Shown piece by piece: positions 1 through 7,406 of a stretch of 64,000 nt of DNA. The DNA comes from CAYTWW01 sp043801855 (lineage in GTDB: Archaea > Nanobdellota > Nanobdellia > Woesearchaeales > GW2011-AR15), in contig JAZDLQ010000070.1 in the NCBI GenBank assembly GCA_043801855.1, forward strand, positions 1-64,000, read 5' to 3'. Made by a program: the position numbers and the translations under genes. Numbering within the stretch: position 1 is the first letter of the stretch; each line of letters opens with the position of its first letter. The notes below the pieces were generated by a model. That model ran no database searches and was not told where the DNA came from. It worked only from the letters and a program-made list of their open reading frames with translations.

Positions 1-175
1 TCCATTTCCATTTTAATGGTTTTTTTCATTGTGGTTATTTTGTAACCACTTCTTGCTTATATGTTTTTCTATATTAGAGTATATAAATCTAAAAAAGAAA
101 GAAAATAGATGTTGAAGTAGCTATTTTAGCTTAATAAGTACTATTAATGGAAAAAACTATGATTCAGATGACAAT

Positions 176-532
176 TTGAAATTTAGCGATAGAGGGATGA
201 ATTCTAGGATAGGTAAAGTTCTTTCTGTCGGCACAAAATTTACACATGAATATGATTTTGGAACAACAACAGAGCTTGAGCTTGAAGTTATCGATAAGCA
301 AGAAGGAAGCAGTAAAAAAATAGAGGTTGTCTCAAGAAATAATATGCCTGATTTCAGATGCAAATGTGGCGAAAAAGCAAGTGAAATCTGCTCCCAGTGC
401 ATTTGGGAAGTTGGAGGAGTTAAAGCTCTTGTATGTAAGAAATGCGCAAAAAAACACAAGTGCGGTGAGGATATGCTTCTACCTGTTGTGAATTCACCAA
501 GAATGGGGATGTGCGGATACACAGGAGAATAA
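176..532 (+). pseudogene. pRiA4b ORF-3-like domain protein, apparently 5'-truncated
   Basis: The segment GTKFTHEYDFGTTTELELEV resembles the conserved core of the pRiA4b ORF-3/IS1096 TnpR-like family. It is followed by a cysteine-rich part (RCKCGEKASEIC, VCKKCAKKHKCG) and the ending NSPRMGMCGYTGE. The given start is a TTG; an ATG lies at 194. Family-like sequence (ING, then NYDSDD) continues upstream in the same frame to about 131, with no start codon before a TGA at 113-115. Full-length relatives have a longer N-terminal part that I cannot find in any frame of bases 1-175. It therefore looks like a decayed or truncated gene rather than an intact one. Function unknown. Confidence 0.5.
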
Positions 533-551
533 TCGACACAATTCCACTGGC

Positions 552-593
552 CAACCGTGCGCCAGATATTTAAATTGGCAGTTTTGATTTTAT
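552..593 (+). promoter_or_regulatory. Promoter-containing repeat, copy 1
   Basis: The segment holds a GCGCCAGATAT block followed by a TATA-like TTTAAAT and then CAGTTTTGATTTTAT, ending just before the nuclease start at 597. Nearly the same segment occurs at 4723-4766 upstream of a different small gene. The A/T box sits about 25 bases from the start codon, as expected of an archaeal promoter driving a leaderless or nearly leaderless transcript. Confidence 0.5.
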
Positions 594-596
594 TTT

Positions 597-1205
597 ATGA
601 TTTTCATCAACTCTCATGAGCCAAAAGAATTAATTGATTTTCTATCCCAAAAAACAGAAATTGAAATAGAAAACTTTAATCCAGGAGATTTTATTATAGG
701 TAAAATCGGGATTGAAAGAAAAACTCTTGATGATTATTTAACTTCGCTTTCGGGCGGGAGATTGTTTGAGCAACTAAATTTTCTAAAGGAAATTTATCCA
801 AAACCACTATTGATTATTGAAGCAATTGATTTTTCAGTTGTAAATTGGAATTATTTTCACAATTCTATCTTATTCATCATGTTTGATATAGGGATAAGAG
901 TTATTTTTTCCAGGGATATTTATGACACCGCTGGCATCCTGCATCTTATATCCAAGAAAGAAAATAAGGTTAACAATATAATTCTAAAAAATTATTTCTT
1001 AAAATATAAAAAAAGAAGAGACAATACAGCACTTAACCGAAAGAAATTTGTTATGAATCTTCTTGGAGTTGGTAATTCAAAAGCTACATCTTTATTAAAC
1101 AGCTGCAAAACATTAAGCGAATTATTTGCTTTAAATAAAAACTCAAATATAAGAGGGATAGGCAGAAAAACGCTCATTAAAATTGATGCAATAAATAAAT
1201 TATAA
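597..1205 (+). CDS. XPF/ERCC4-type structure-specific endonuclease
   Basis: This 202-aa protein has an N-terminal ERCC4 nuclease domain: GDFIIGK followed by the active-site IERKTLDDY (ERK...D), then SLSGGRLFEQ. The C-terminus carries two helix-hairpin-helix motifs (NLLGVGNSKA and IRGIGRKTLIK). This is the stand-alone archaeal XPF/Mus81 arrangement without the Hef helicase. The known family role is cutting branched or flapped DNA at stalled forks or during repair, usually as a dimer through the HhH region. The ATG at 597 lies about 25 bases after a TATA-like element. It is transcribed alone ahead of the ABC genes. Confidence 0.85.
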   Translation: MIFINSHEPKELIDFLSQKTEIEIENFNPGDFIIGKIGIERKTLDDYLTSLSGGRLFEQLNFLKEIYPKPLLIIEAIDFSVVNWNYFHNSILFIMFDIGIRVIFSRDIYDTAGILHLISKKENKVNNIILKNYFLKYKKRRDNTALNRKKFVMNLLGVGNSKATSLLNSCKTLSELFALNKNSNIRGIGRKTLIKIDAINKL

Positions 1206-1243
1206 CCATATCCTTTTTAAACAAAACAAGTTTACCCGTATTT

Positions 1244-2161
1244 ATGGATGCAATTAGTGTTGAGAGCATAACAAAGCACTTCAAGTCCAACAAAAAAGAG
1301 TTTTTTGCACTGAAAGATGTCAGCTTTGCACTCAAGGAAGGTGAAATCTTTGGCCTTCTTGGACCAAATGGCGCTGGAAAAACTACTCTAATTAACATAC
1401 TAACAACAGTTCTTCTGCCAGACAAAGGCACAGCTCGTATATTGGGCAGGGATGTTCTGAAAAACCGATATGACATACTTGAAATTGTTAACGTGGCATC
1501 CGGAAGCACTGTTTTTCACCCTTTTTTAAAAACAAAGGAAATAATGCATATCTATTCGAAATTCTACAAGCTTGACAGAATAAACAGAGAAGATAGAATA
1601 AAGCAGCTAGTTGAACGCCTTGAGATGAATAGCATTCTTGAAAAAAGATTTGAAGAACTATCCTCCGGCCAGAGAATAAGGGTCATTCTGGCAGTCAGCC
1701 TTCTTAATTATCCAAAAGTTCTATTGCTTGATGAGCCAACAATCGGAATGGATCCTGATATTGCAAAAAAGACAAGAAAACTAATTAAGGATATTAACAA
1801 AAAAGAAAGGACAACAATACTATTGACAAGCCTTTATATGCAGGAAGTTGAAGAGCTTTGCGGAAGAATTGCTTTCATAAATAACGGCAAAATACTTGAT
1901 ATAGGAGAAATTAAGAGCCTAAAGAATGGCAAGCTTGGTTCAGAAATCTCAATAGTTTTAAAGGATATTGCTGACCCTGAATTGCTGCGTGTTTTTGGCT
2001 TTACGATTAAGGGTAAAAATACTATTACTAAGCGCATACAGGATGAAAGCGAGATTGGGCCGATAATGGACACACTTTGCGAGAAAGGATATAATGTGAT
2101 TAAGCTTGATACAAAATCACCGACACTTGAAGAATATTTTATACGGATGATGAAAAAATGA
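1244..2161 (+). CDS. ABC transporter ATP-binding protein (ABC-2 type exporter)
   Basis: A 305-aa nucleotide-binding subunit with Walker A GPNGAGKTT, signature LSSGQRIRV, Walker B VLLLDEPTIGMD and a C-terminal extension of about 70 residues typical of drug or polysaccharide exporter ATPases (DrrA/NodI/CcmA-like). It powers the permease encoded by the next gene; the stop overlaps that gene's ATG by four bases, so the two are translationally coupled. The substrate cannot be read from the sequence. The signature is LSSGQ rather than LSGGQ, a common variant. Confidence 0.92.
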   Translation: MDAISVESITKHFKSNKKEFFALKDVSFALKEGEIFGLLGPNGAGKTTLINILTTVLLPDKGTARILGRDVLKNRYDILEIVNVASGSTVFHPFLKTKEIMHIYSKFYKLDRINREDRIKQLVERLEMNSILEKRFEELSSGQRIRVILAVSLLNYPKVLLLDEPTIGMDPDIAKKTRKLIKDINKKERTTILLTSLYMQEVEELCGRIAFINNGKILDIGEIKSLKNGKLGSEISIVLKDIADPELLRVFGFTIKGKNTITKRIQDESEIGPIMDTLCEKGYNVIKLDTKSPTLEEYFIRMMKK

Positions 2162-2940
2162 GTCTGCAACGAATATTTGCAATAATTGAACGTGACCTAA
2201 AAATTGTTCTCAGGCTCAAATGGAGGCTTGTAGAAGTCTTTTATTTTCCAATAACATCAGTCATCATATGGGGTTTTTTTACAGTATGGACTAAGCAGTA
2301 TGCAATTGAAGCCGGATTTGCGCTTCTTGCAATAAATATATTCTGGAGTTTTGCATACCAATCTCAAAGCGGAACAAATATGCAGCTTATGGAAGATCGC
2401 TGGAACGAGGAATTCAAGCGGCTTATAACAACACCTCTTCGTTCGGGAGAATATCTTATTGGAAAAGCTTTTTCATCACTCGTCTTTACGTTGTTAAGCT
2501 TCATTACTACTATTTTACTTTCTTATTACGCCTTTGGCTATACTATTATTTCAAATAATCTTATTCTGTTTGCAATACTTGCATTAATTACTGTTTGTGC
2601 CTCGCTTGGGATAGGAATATTAATTGCATCATTTATTACTGTCTATGGCAATGAGTATAGCTTTTTTTCATGGTCAGTAATGCAGGTCTTTATGCTATTT
2701 AGCGCTCCTTTTTTTCCTGTTGCAACATATCCTCTTTATTTGCAATATATCTCCAAAATAATACCTTTCACTTGGGTATTTGAGTCAATAAGAAGCATCG
2801 CTATGACAGGCAGCGCACCTCAAGAATATATTATAAAAGGAGTAATTCTTGGTGTTTTATATCTGACTTTCTCTGTTCCGATATATTCTCTTGCAATTGA
2901 GAGAGCAAGAAAAACAGGAAAGCTGATTAAGATTTGGTAA
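2158..2940 (+). CDS. ABC-2 type transporter permease
   Basis: A 260-aa integral membrane protein with about six hydrophobic segments and the ABC2_membrane pattern (for example WNEEFKRLITTPLRSGEYLIGKA before the third segment and PLYLQYISKIIPFTWVFESIR near the end). It overlaps the ATPase gene by ATGA and forms the membrane half of the same exporter. Relatives export drugs, lipids or cell-surface glycans; nothing here selects among them. Confidence 0.9.
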   Translation: MSLQRIFAIIERDLKIVLRLKWRLVEVFYFPITSVIIWGFFTVWTKQYAIEAGFALLAINIFWSFAYQSQSGTNMQLMEDRWNEEFKRLITTPLRSGEYLIGKAFSSLVFTLLSFITTILLSYYAFGYTIISNNLILFAILALITVCASLGIGILIASFITVYGNEYSFFSWSVMQVFMLFSAPFFPVATYPLYLQYISKIIPFTWVFESIRSIAMTGSAPQEYIIKGVILGVLYLTFSVPIYSLAIERARKTGKLIKIW

Positions 2941-3035
2941 ATACAATAGGTTCAATTTAGATTGAAGTTTTGACCAATATTTATATTTACGAGTGTTTTC
3001 TTAGATTCTATAATTAATAAGTGAGGTAGAGAAAT

Positions 3036-3755
3036 ATGAAAAAAGCACTATTAACGTTCTTAACGATAGCATTAGTTTTAGTAGCTGCGTGCACCGCCCC
3101 AAACAACAATGGAAACAAGGGAGATAATTCACAACTTGCTAACCCTGCATCTGTCTACTGCAAAGAAAATGGCGGCATTCTTGAGATTGTCAAAGCGACA
3201 GATGGGAGCGAAAGTGGTATTTGCACACTGAAAGACGGGATTAAGTGCGATGAGTGGGCATATTTTAGAGGAGAATGTGGAAAATTAAATAACCACGTTT
3301 GTTCTGCAGCTGAAAAATCTGCTGAAATATGTACAATGGAATATGCTCCTGTTTGCGGTGACGATGGTGTAACATATGGTAATGGTTGCGGGGCTTGTGC
3401 AAGCAAGAACGTGAATTTTTATACTTTTGGAGAATGTAAAGAAGATTGTGGAGAATGCCCTATGCTTTCGCCGCCAGGTCCAGGTTTTTGTAACGATGGA
3501 AAAATAGTATCAGGCGGAAAGAATAGTTGCGGCTGCGATTTGCCTCCGAGCTGTGAAAAGAACACAGAAGGAATTAAAACTTTTTGCACAACAAGAACCC
3601 AAGTATGCACAAAAGAGTACGTGCCTGTGTGCGGCTGGTTCAATTCAGACATTAAATGCTTTAAATATCCTTGTGCAGCCAGCTATGGTAACAAATGTGA
3701 GGCATGCGCTAATAGCAACGTCGATTACTGGACAGAAGGTGACTGTCCCGAATAA
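3036..3755 (+). CDS. Secreted lipoprotein with DUF333 and two Kazal-like domains
   Basis: The N-terminus is a lipoprotein signal with lipobox LVAAC (Cys about residue 19). Next comes a DUF333 domain (NPASVYCKENGG to FRGEC), then a Kazal-like module (CTMEYAPVCGDDGVTYGNGC), a cysteine-rich linker (CPMLSPPGPGFC, SCGCDLPPSC) and a second Kazal-like module (CTKEYVPVCGWF...CEACANSNVDYW). Kazal modules are serine-protease inhibitors in other organisms. A role against extracellular host or competitor proteases is inference only. A strong ribosome-binding site (GAGGTAGAG) precedes the ATG, and a TATA-like CAATATTTATATTT lies upstream. Confidence 0.8.
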   Translation: MKKALLTFLTIALVLVAACTAPNNNGNKGDNSQLANPASVYCKENGGILEIVKATDGSESGICTLKDGIKCDEWAYFRGECGKLNNHVCSAAEKSAEICTMEYAPVCGDDGVTYGNGCGACASKNVNFYTFGECKEDCGECPMLSPPGPGFCNDGKIVSGGKNSCGCDLPPSCEKNTEGIKTFCTTRTQVCTKEYVPVCGWFNSDIKCFKYPCAASYGNKCEACANSNVDYWTEGDCPE

Positions 3756-3804
3756 ATTTTTTTCGTATATTTTAAAAAGAAGCAAATTCATCACCAAATT
3801 ATTA

Positions 3805-4707
3805 ATGGCAAAAAGTAAAAAACTAGTGATTATTTCATATTTCTTAATTTATACGCTTTGGAGCACAACATATCTAGCAATAAAGATTGCAGTTAAAACA
3901 TTTCCTACATTCACTTTTGTTGGCTTAAGATGGTTTATTTCAGGGCTTATTATTTTAGGTTTGGCACTATTTAGCGGAAAAAAGATGTCCTTGACAAAAA
4001 AAGAGCTATTTAACTCTATACTTATTGGGTTTTTCATGTTGTATCTCGGAAATGGATTATTATCTGAGGCCGAGAAAAATGTTGATTCATATATCGCAGC
4101 AGTAACATTTGCAGCAACACCAATACTTATGACCCTGTTTGATTACTTTATTAACAAAATAAAAATAGCCAAAGCAACATTTCCTGGGATTTTCATCGGA
4201 ATAATTGGTGTTGGGGTTCTTCATTTTACTAATTCTACTGCATTAAGCTTAGACTTTGGAACAATATTACTTATATTATCCTTATCAATGTGGGCGTTCG
4301 GCTCAGCATTAAGCCACAAAGTCAAGCTTCCTGAAAACCTGTTTTTAAATTTGGCTGTGCAGATGATCTCGGCTGGTGTTTTGTCATTAGTAACTTCATT
4401 TATTCAGGGCCATAATCCTTTTACAATCAAAATAACTACAGAATCGCTGCTTGCTCTCGGATATCTTGTCTTTCCGTGCATATTGGGGATGGTTGCATAT
4501 GTTTACCTCCTAAAACACGAACCTCTTTCCAGAGTATCATCTTATACTTTTGTAAACACAATAGGTGCTGTTTTTTTAGGTTTATTTTTTGGAGAGAAAT
4601 TAAATAGCAATTTCTTTTTTGCATTGCCGCTAATTTTGGTTGGGTTGTTCCTTATGCTAAACTCAAGAGTGAAAGAGCCACACATGGAAACAGAAGCAGA
4701 AAGATAA
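3805..4707 (+). CDS. EamA/DMT-superfamily transporter
   Basis: A 300-aa protein of about ten transmembrane helices in two EamA repeats (N-half FLIYTLWSTTYLAIKIAV; C-half starting LDFGTILLILSLSMWAFGSAL), followed by a short charged tail. The open frame begins upstream inside the lipoprotein gene, but the first Met that fits the family's N-terminus is at 3805. Relatives export metabolites, amino acids or nucleotides; substrate unknown here. Confidence 0.88.
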   Translation: MAKSKKLVIISYFLIYTLWSTTYLAIKIAVKTFPTFTFVGLRWFISGLIILGLALFSGKKMSLTKKELFNSILIGFFMLYLGNGLLSEAEKNVDSYIAAVTFAATPILMTLFDYFINKIKIAKATFPGIFIGIIGVGVLHFTNSTALSLDFGTILLILSLSMWAFGSALSHKVKLPENLFLNLAVQMISAGVLSLVTSFIQGHNPFTIKITTESLLALGYLVFPCILGMVAYVYLLKHEPLSRVSSYTFVNTIGAVFLGLFFGEKLNSNFFFALPLILVGLFLMLNSRVKEPHMETEAER

Positions 4708-4722
4708 AAAAAAACCACAGGA

Positions 4723-4766
4723 CAACCACGCGCCAGATATATAAATCAAGCAGTTCTAATTTTATA
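4723..4766 (+). promoter_or_regulatory. Promoter-containing repeat, copy 2
   Basis: This is a near copy of 552-593: CAACC, then GCGCCAGATAT, then a TATA-like ATATAAAT and GCAGTTCTAATTTTAT, differing at a handful of bases plus one inserted base. It precedes the 34-aa ORF at 4785 and its ribosome-binding site AGAGGTGAT. The similarity extends beyond the TATA box on both sides, which suggests a duplicated or co-regulated promoter. Confidence 0.5.
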
Positions 4767-4784
4767 GTTTAGAGGTGATCTACC

Positions 4785-4889
4785 ATGAGAAGAGACATAA
4801 TAGAAGCAATCGATTATGAGCTGAATAAAGAAGTCTACAAAACACTAAAAGAACTTCACGCCAGAAGTGAAATCGATGCTATTTGTTAA
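4785..4889 (+). CDS. Small 34-aa protein
   Basis: The ATG at 4785 is preceded at good spacing by AGAGGTGAT and by the promoter-like repeat at 4723-4766. It encodes MRRDIIEAIDYELNKE followed by VYKTLKELHARSEIDAIC, a charged, probably alpha-helical peptide. It ends one base before the stop of the convergent RelA/SpoT-like gene. The combination of promoter, strong ribosome-binding site and short ORF supports expression. No family is recognised; an antitoxin-like or regulatory peptide is possible but unsupported. Confidence 0.5.
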   Translation: MRRDIIEAIDYELNKEVYKTLKELHARSEIDAIC

Positions 4890-4890
4890 C

Positions 4891-5904
4891 TTAAAAGCTT
4901 ATTTCCTTTTTTACTCTCTCTGAATAGCCCCTTAAGCCAAACGCCATATCAAACTTTATGCCGTATTCAAGAGCAAGGGCCGCCCGTATCAATCCAACAG
5001 GAGAAAAATAATGCTCGATGTTTTTATCCTTTTTTTTGTGATATGCTTCATATCGGACAATTTCGTTTTTGTACTTGTCCATTATCCTTTTTATCTCAAT
5101 AAGTGACCTGATGTTTATTTTTTTCATTTCGTTGCTTAAATTAAGAAAGCTTCTTTCTTCTAGTTTATCCCACTCTTTAGTATACCATTTAAAATGCATC
5201 TTTGAAAACTTAAATAGACCAAGTGCTGTAATTTCATCGCTGTTTTCTTCCTGGAGTTTTTTTTTTATCATGTGAGAAAAACCGGTATTTATCTCTTCAA
5301 AAGTTGAGTCTGCAACCTCAAACATTCCTGCAAGAGAGAATATTTTTCGTAAAAGCTCATCGTGTTTTTCTTGTTTTGTTGTTTTGTAGTTAAGATAGTG
5401 CTCGATTTCTGCCCATGCTTCCTGTAAGATTGTTCTTATCTGAAGCTCGCATATAAGGTCTGCCAAACCTTCACATTCTGTTAATTTAATACGTGATTTT
5501 GGTATTTTAACTAGCATATGCAAAGACAAGTATCCAAATTGGTCATATTTCTTAACTGAGCGCTTGTCTGTAACTTCAATTACATCAAATTCTTCTTCAA
5601 CAATTTTCTTTATTTCGTCAATCTGCGATAAAAAAAGACAGATAATTCTGCTGCCCGCAAGATCGGTACATTGCTTAAACGGGTCCTTATATCTTTTCCT
5701 TTCAACTTTTTCAAGAAAACTTGAATAGTCTTTTACCCGATATGACATTGAGTGAAGCTTTATTTTTTTTCTTTCAAGCGCTGCGTTTAGTATAAGAACA
5801 ACAACAGATATAAGTCGCTCATATTTGATTTTATTTTCTTCATAGTCTCTTCTAAGTTCAATAGAATCAAGTATTACATCACCAAGGCTTGTTTTTTCAT
5901 CCAT
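4891..5904 (-). CDS. RelA/SpoT-domain nucleotide pyrophosphokinase-like protein
   Basis: A 337-aa protein whose first half matches the alarmone synthetase fold: YRVKDYSSFLEKVERK, DLAGSRIICLF (D-x-G-x-R), the substrate-stacking loop FGYLSLHMLV, and CELQIRTILQEAWAEIEH. No HD hydrolase domain is visible, so it resembles a small alarmone synthetase or toxin-type synthetase with a helical C-terminal extension of about 140 residues. Family members transfer pyrophosphate from ATP to GDP/GTP, other nucleotides or tRNA. The archaeal context is unusual. It is monocistronic and ends against the 34-aa ORF. Confidence 0.85.
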   Translation of the reverse strand: MDEKTSLGDVILDSIELRRDYEENKIKYERLISVVVLILNAALERKKIKLHSMSYRVKDYSSFLEKVERKRYKDPFKQCTDLAGSRIICLFLSQIDEIKKIVEEEFDVIEVTDKRSVKKYDQFGYLSLHMLVKIPKSRIKLTECEGLADLICELQIRTILQEAWAEIEHYLNYKTTKQEKHDELLRKIFSLAGMFEVADSTFEEINTGFSHMIKKKLQEENSDEITALGLFKFSKMHFKWYTKEWDKLEERSFLNLSNEMKKINIRSLIEIKRIMDKYKNEIVRYEAYHKKKDKNIEHYFSPVGLIRAALALEYGIKFDMAFGLRGYSERVKKEISF

Positions 5905-6000
5905 ATATATATAATTAAATAAAAAACATAGGTATATATTGATTACTAAAAAAGCAAACTTTTACTAATTTAGTTATAATAATTTATAATTGTCTCTTAT

Positions 6001-6030
6001 AACACATACCCTGTGTTTTCTTATGGAAAA
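6001..6030 (-). promoter_or_regulatory. ORB-like Orc1/Cdc6 binding element (inverted copy)
   Basis: Read on the minus strand it is TTTTCCATAAGAAAACACAG followed by GGT. It matches the plus-strand element at 6102-6130 at nearly every position of the TTTTCCA...GAAAACA.AGGGT core. Weaker at the G-stretch than its partner. Confidence 0.65.
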
Positions 6031-6101
6031 AAAAATTAACAAAAAAAGAGTACCATTACTTACTATATAGAAAATAAATCATTTATTATTATTATATTAT
6101 T

Positions 6102-6130
6102 TTTTCCAGTGGAAAACATAGGGTGGGGGG
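6102..6130 (+). promoter_or_regulatory. ORB-like Orc1/Cdc6 binding element
   Basis: TTTTCCAGTGGAAAACATAG followed by GGTGGGGGG. The dyad TTCCAGTGGAA with a downstream G-string is the recognisable form of the archaeal origin recognition box and mini-ORB. Confidence 0.75.
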
Positions 6131-6184
6131 CCTGTGATAAACACCATCTAAATATTTATAAATTAACTACTCTTTTAAGTCGGA

Positions 6185-7399
6185 ATGGTTCAACCAAATT
6201 TGAATACTTTTTTTAAATCCTACTTAGATGAAAAATCCTTATTTTCAAATAAATCTGCGTTGCAGCTATCATATACTCCAGATGTAGTCTTGCATCGCGA
6301 AAAAGAAGTAAATTTAATTGCAGACATCCTTGCTCCGTTGTTGAAGCGGGAAAAGCCATCTAATTTGTTTGTATATGGTATCACAGGAACAGGAAAAACA
6401 CTTACTGTAAAGTACGTATGCCTGCATCTTCTTGGTGTTGCACAAGAGAACAAAACACCGCTAAAAATAGTATATTTAAACTGTAAACTTAAAAGAACAG
6501 CAGATACAGCATATCGACTAATGGCACAACTTATTCGTGAATTTAACGTAGATGTTCCTGCAACCGGGCTTCCGACAGACGAAGTATATAATATTTTTCT
6601 AAATATTTTATCAAAAAACCCAACCCAACTCCTTATTGTTCTTGATGAAATAGACCAACTAATAAATAAGGCAGGAGACGAAGTAATCTACAACCTGACA
6701 AGGATAAATAGCGAGCTTGTTGGCTCGGTTATATCTATTGTAGGAATAAGTAATAGCACTGTTTTTTTAGATAATCTAGATCCTCGTGTCAAATCTTCCT
6801 TAAGCGAAGAAGAATTAACTTTTCCACCATATAATGCTGTTCAAATCCAAGATATACTAAAACAAAGAGCAGCAATAGCCTTTAAGCCAGGAGCGCTTCA
6901 AAGCGGAGTTATTGAGAAATGTTCAGCATATGCGGCCAGAGAACACGGAGATGCAAGAAGAGCAATTGAATTGCTCCGGGTCGCAGGAGAACTTGCCGAA
7001 AGGAAAAAAAGGGAGCAAGTTGAAATAAAAGACCTTGACGAAGCAGAAGATAAAATGGAAAAAGAAAGAGTTCTTGATATAATAAAAACACTCCCAAAGC
7101 AATCTCAAGCAACGCTTTATTGTATTATTACTGTTTTTTCAGGAGATTCAAAAACAAAAATTAGTACAGGAGATATTTACGAGCAGTATAAGCTTCTTTG
7201 TCAAACACTTAGTCTTCGGCCATTAACACAAAGGAGGATTTCAGACATTTTAGCAGAACTTGACATGCTCGGAATTGTAAATGCAAACGTCATTTCAAAG
7301 GGAAGATATGGCAGAACAAAAGAAATATCAATTGATTTACCCTCTTCTCTTGTTGATAAGATAAGGGTTCTTCTTAAAGAAGAAATTGAATCTGAATAG
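6185..7399 (+). CDS. cdc6: Orc1/Cdc6 replication initiator
   Basis: A 404-aa AAA+ protein with Walker A GITGTGKT (about residue 65), Walker B LLIVLDEID (about 150), sensor-1 region IVGISNS and a C-terminal winged helix (TQRRISDILAELDMLGIV). It binds ORB elements and loads MCM; the putative origin lies immediately upstream. The stop is TAG, showing this organism uses TAG as an ordinary terminator. The PolD small subunit gene follows with a gap of only seven bases, so they probably share a transcript. Confidence 0.97.
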   Translation: MVQPNLNTFFKSYLDEKSLFSNKSALQLSYTPDVVLHREKEVNLIADILAPLLKREKPSNLFVYGITGTGKTLTVKYVCLHLLGVAQENKTPLKIVYLNCKLKRTADTAYRLMAQLIREFNVDVPATGLPTDEVYNIFLNILSKNPTQLLIVLDEIDQLINKAGDEVIYNLTRINSELVGSVISIVGISNSTVFLDNLDPRVKSSLSEEELTFPPYNAVQIQDILKQRAAIAFKPGALQSGVIEKCSAYAAREHGDARRAIELLRVAGELAERKKREQVEIKDLDEAEDKMEKERVLDIIKTLPKQSQATLYCIITVFSGDSKTKISTGDIYEQYKLLCQTLSLRPLTQRRISDILAELDMLGIVNANVISKGRYGRTKEISIDLPSSLVDKIRVLLKEEIESE

Positions 7400-7406
7400 C
7401 TTTAAA

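Larger units (their letters stand above)
5950..6180. other. Putative chromosomal replication origin
   Basis: The AT-rich spacer directly upstream of orc1/cdc6 holds two ORB-like elements in inverted orientation (6001-6030 minus, 6102-6130 plus) flanking about 70 bases of almost pure A/T that could be the unwinding element. Archaeal origins typically lie next to cdc6 and carry inverted ORBs around an AT-rich core. PolD genes follow immediately and mcm lies about 8 kb further on. A TATA-like AATATTTATAAA for cdc6 is at about 6150. Confidence 0.72.

Noticed and set aside
3553..3804. Longer start for the EamA transporter inside the lipoprotein gene
   Set aside because: The extra 84 residues overlap the Kazal-coding frame and do not resemble a transporter N-terminus.
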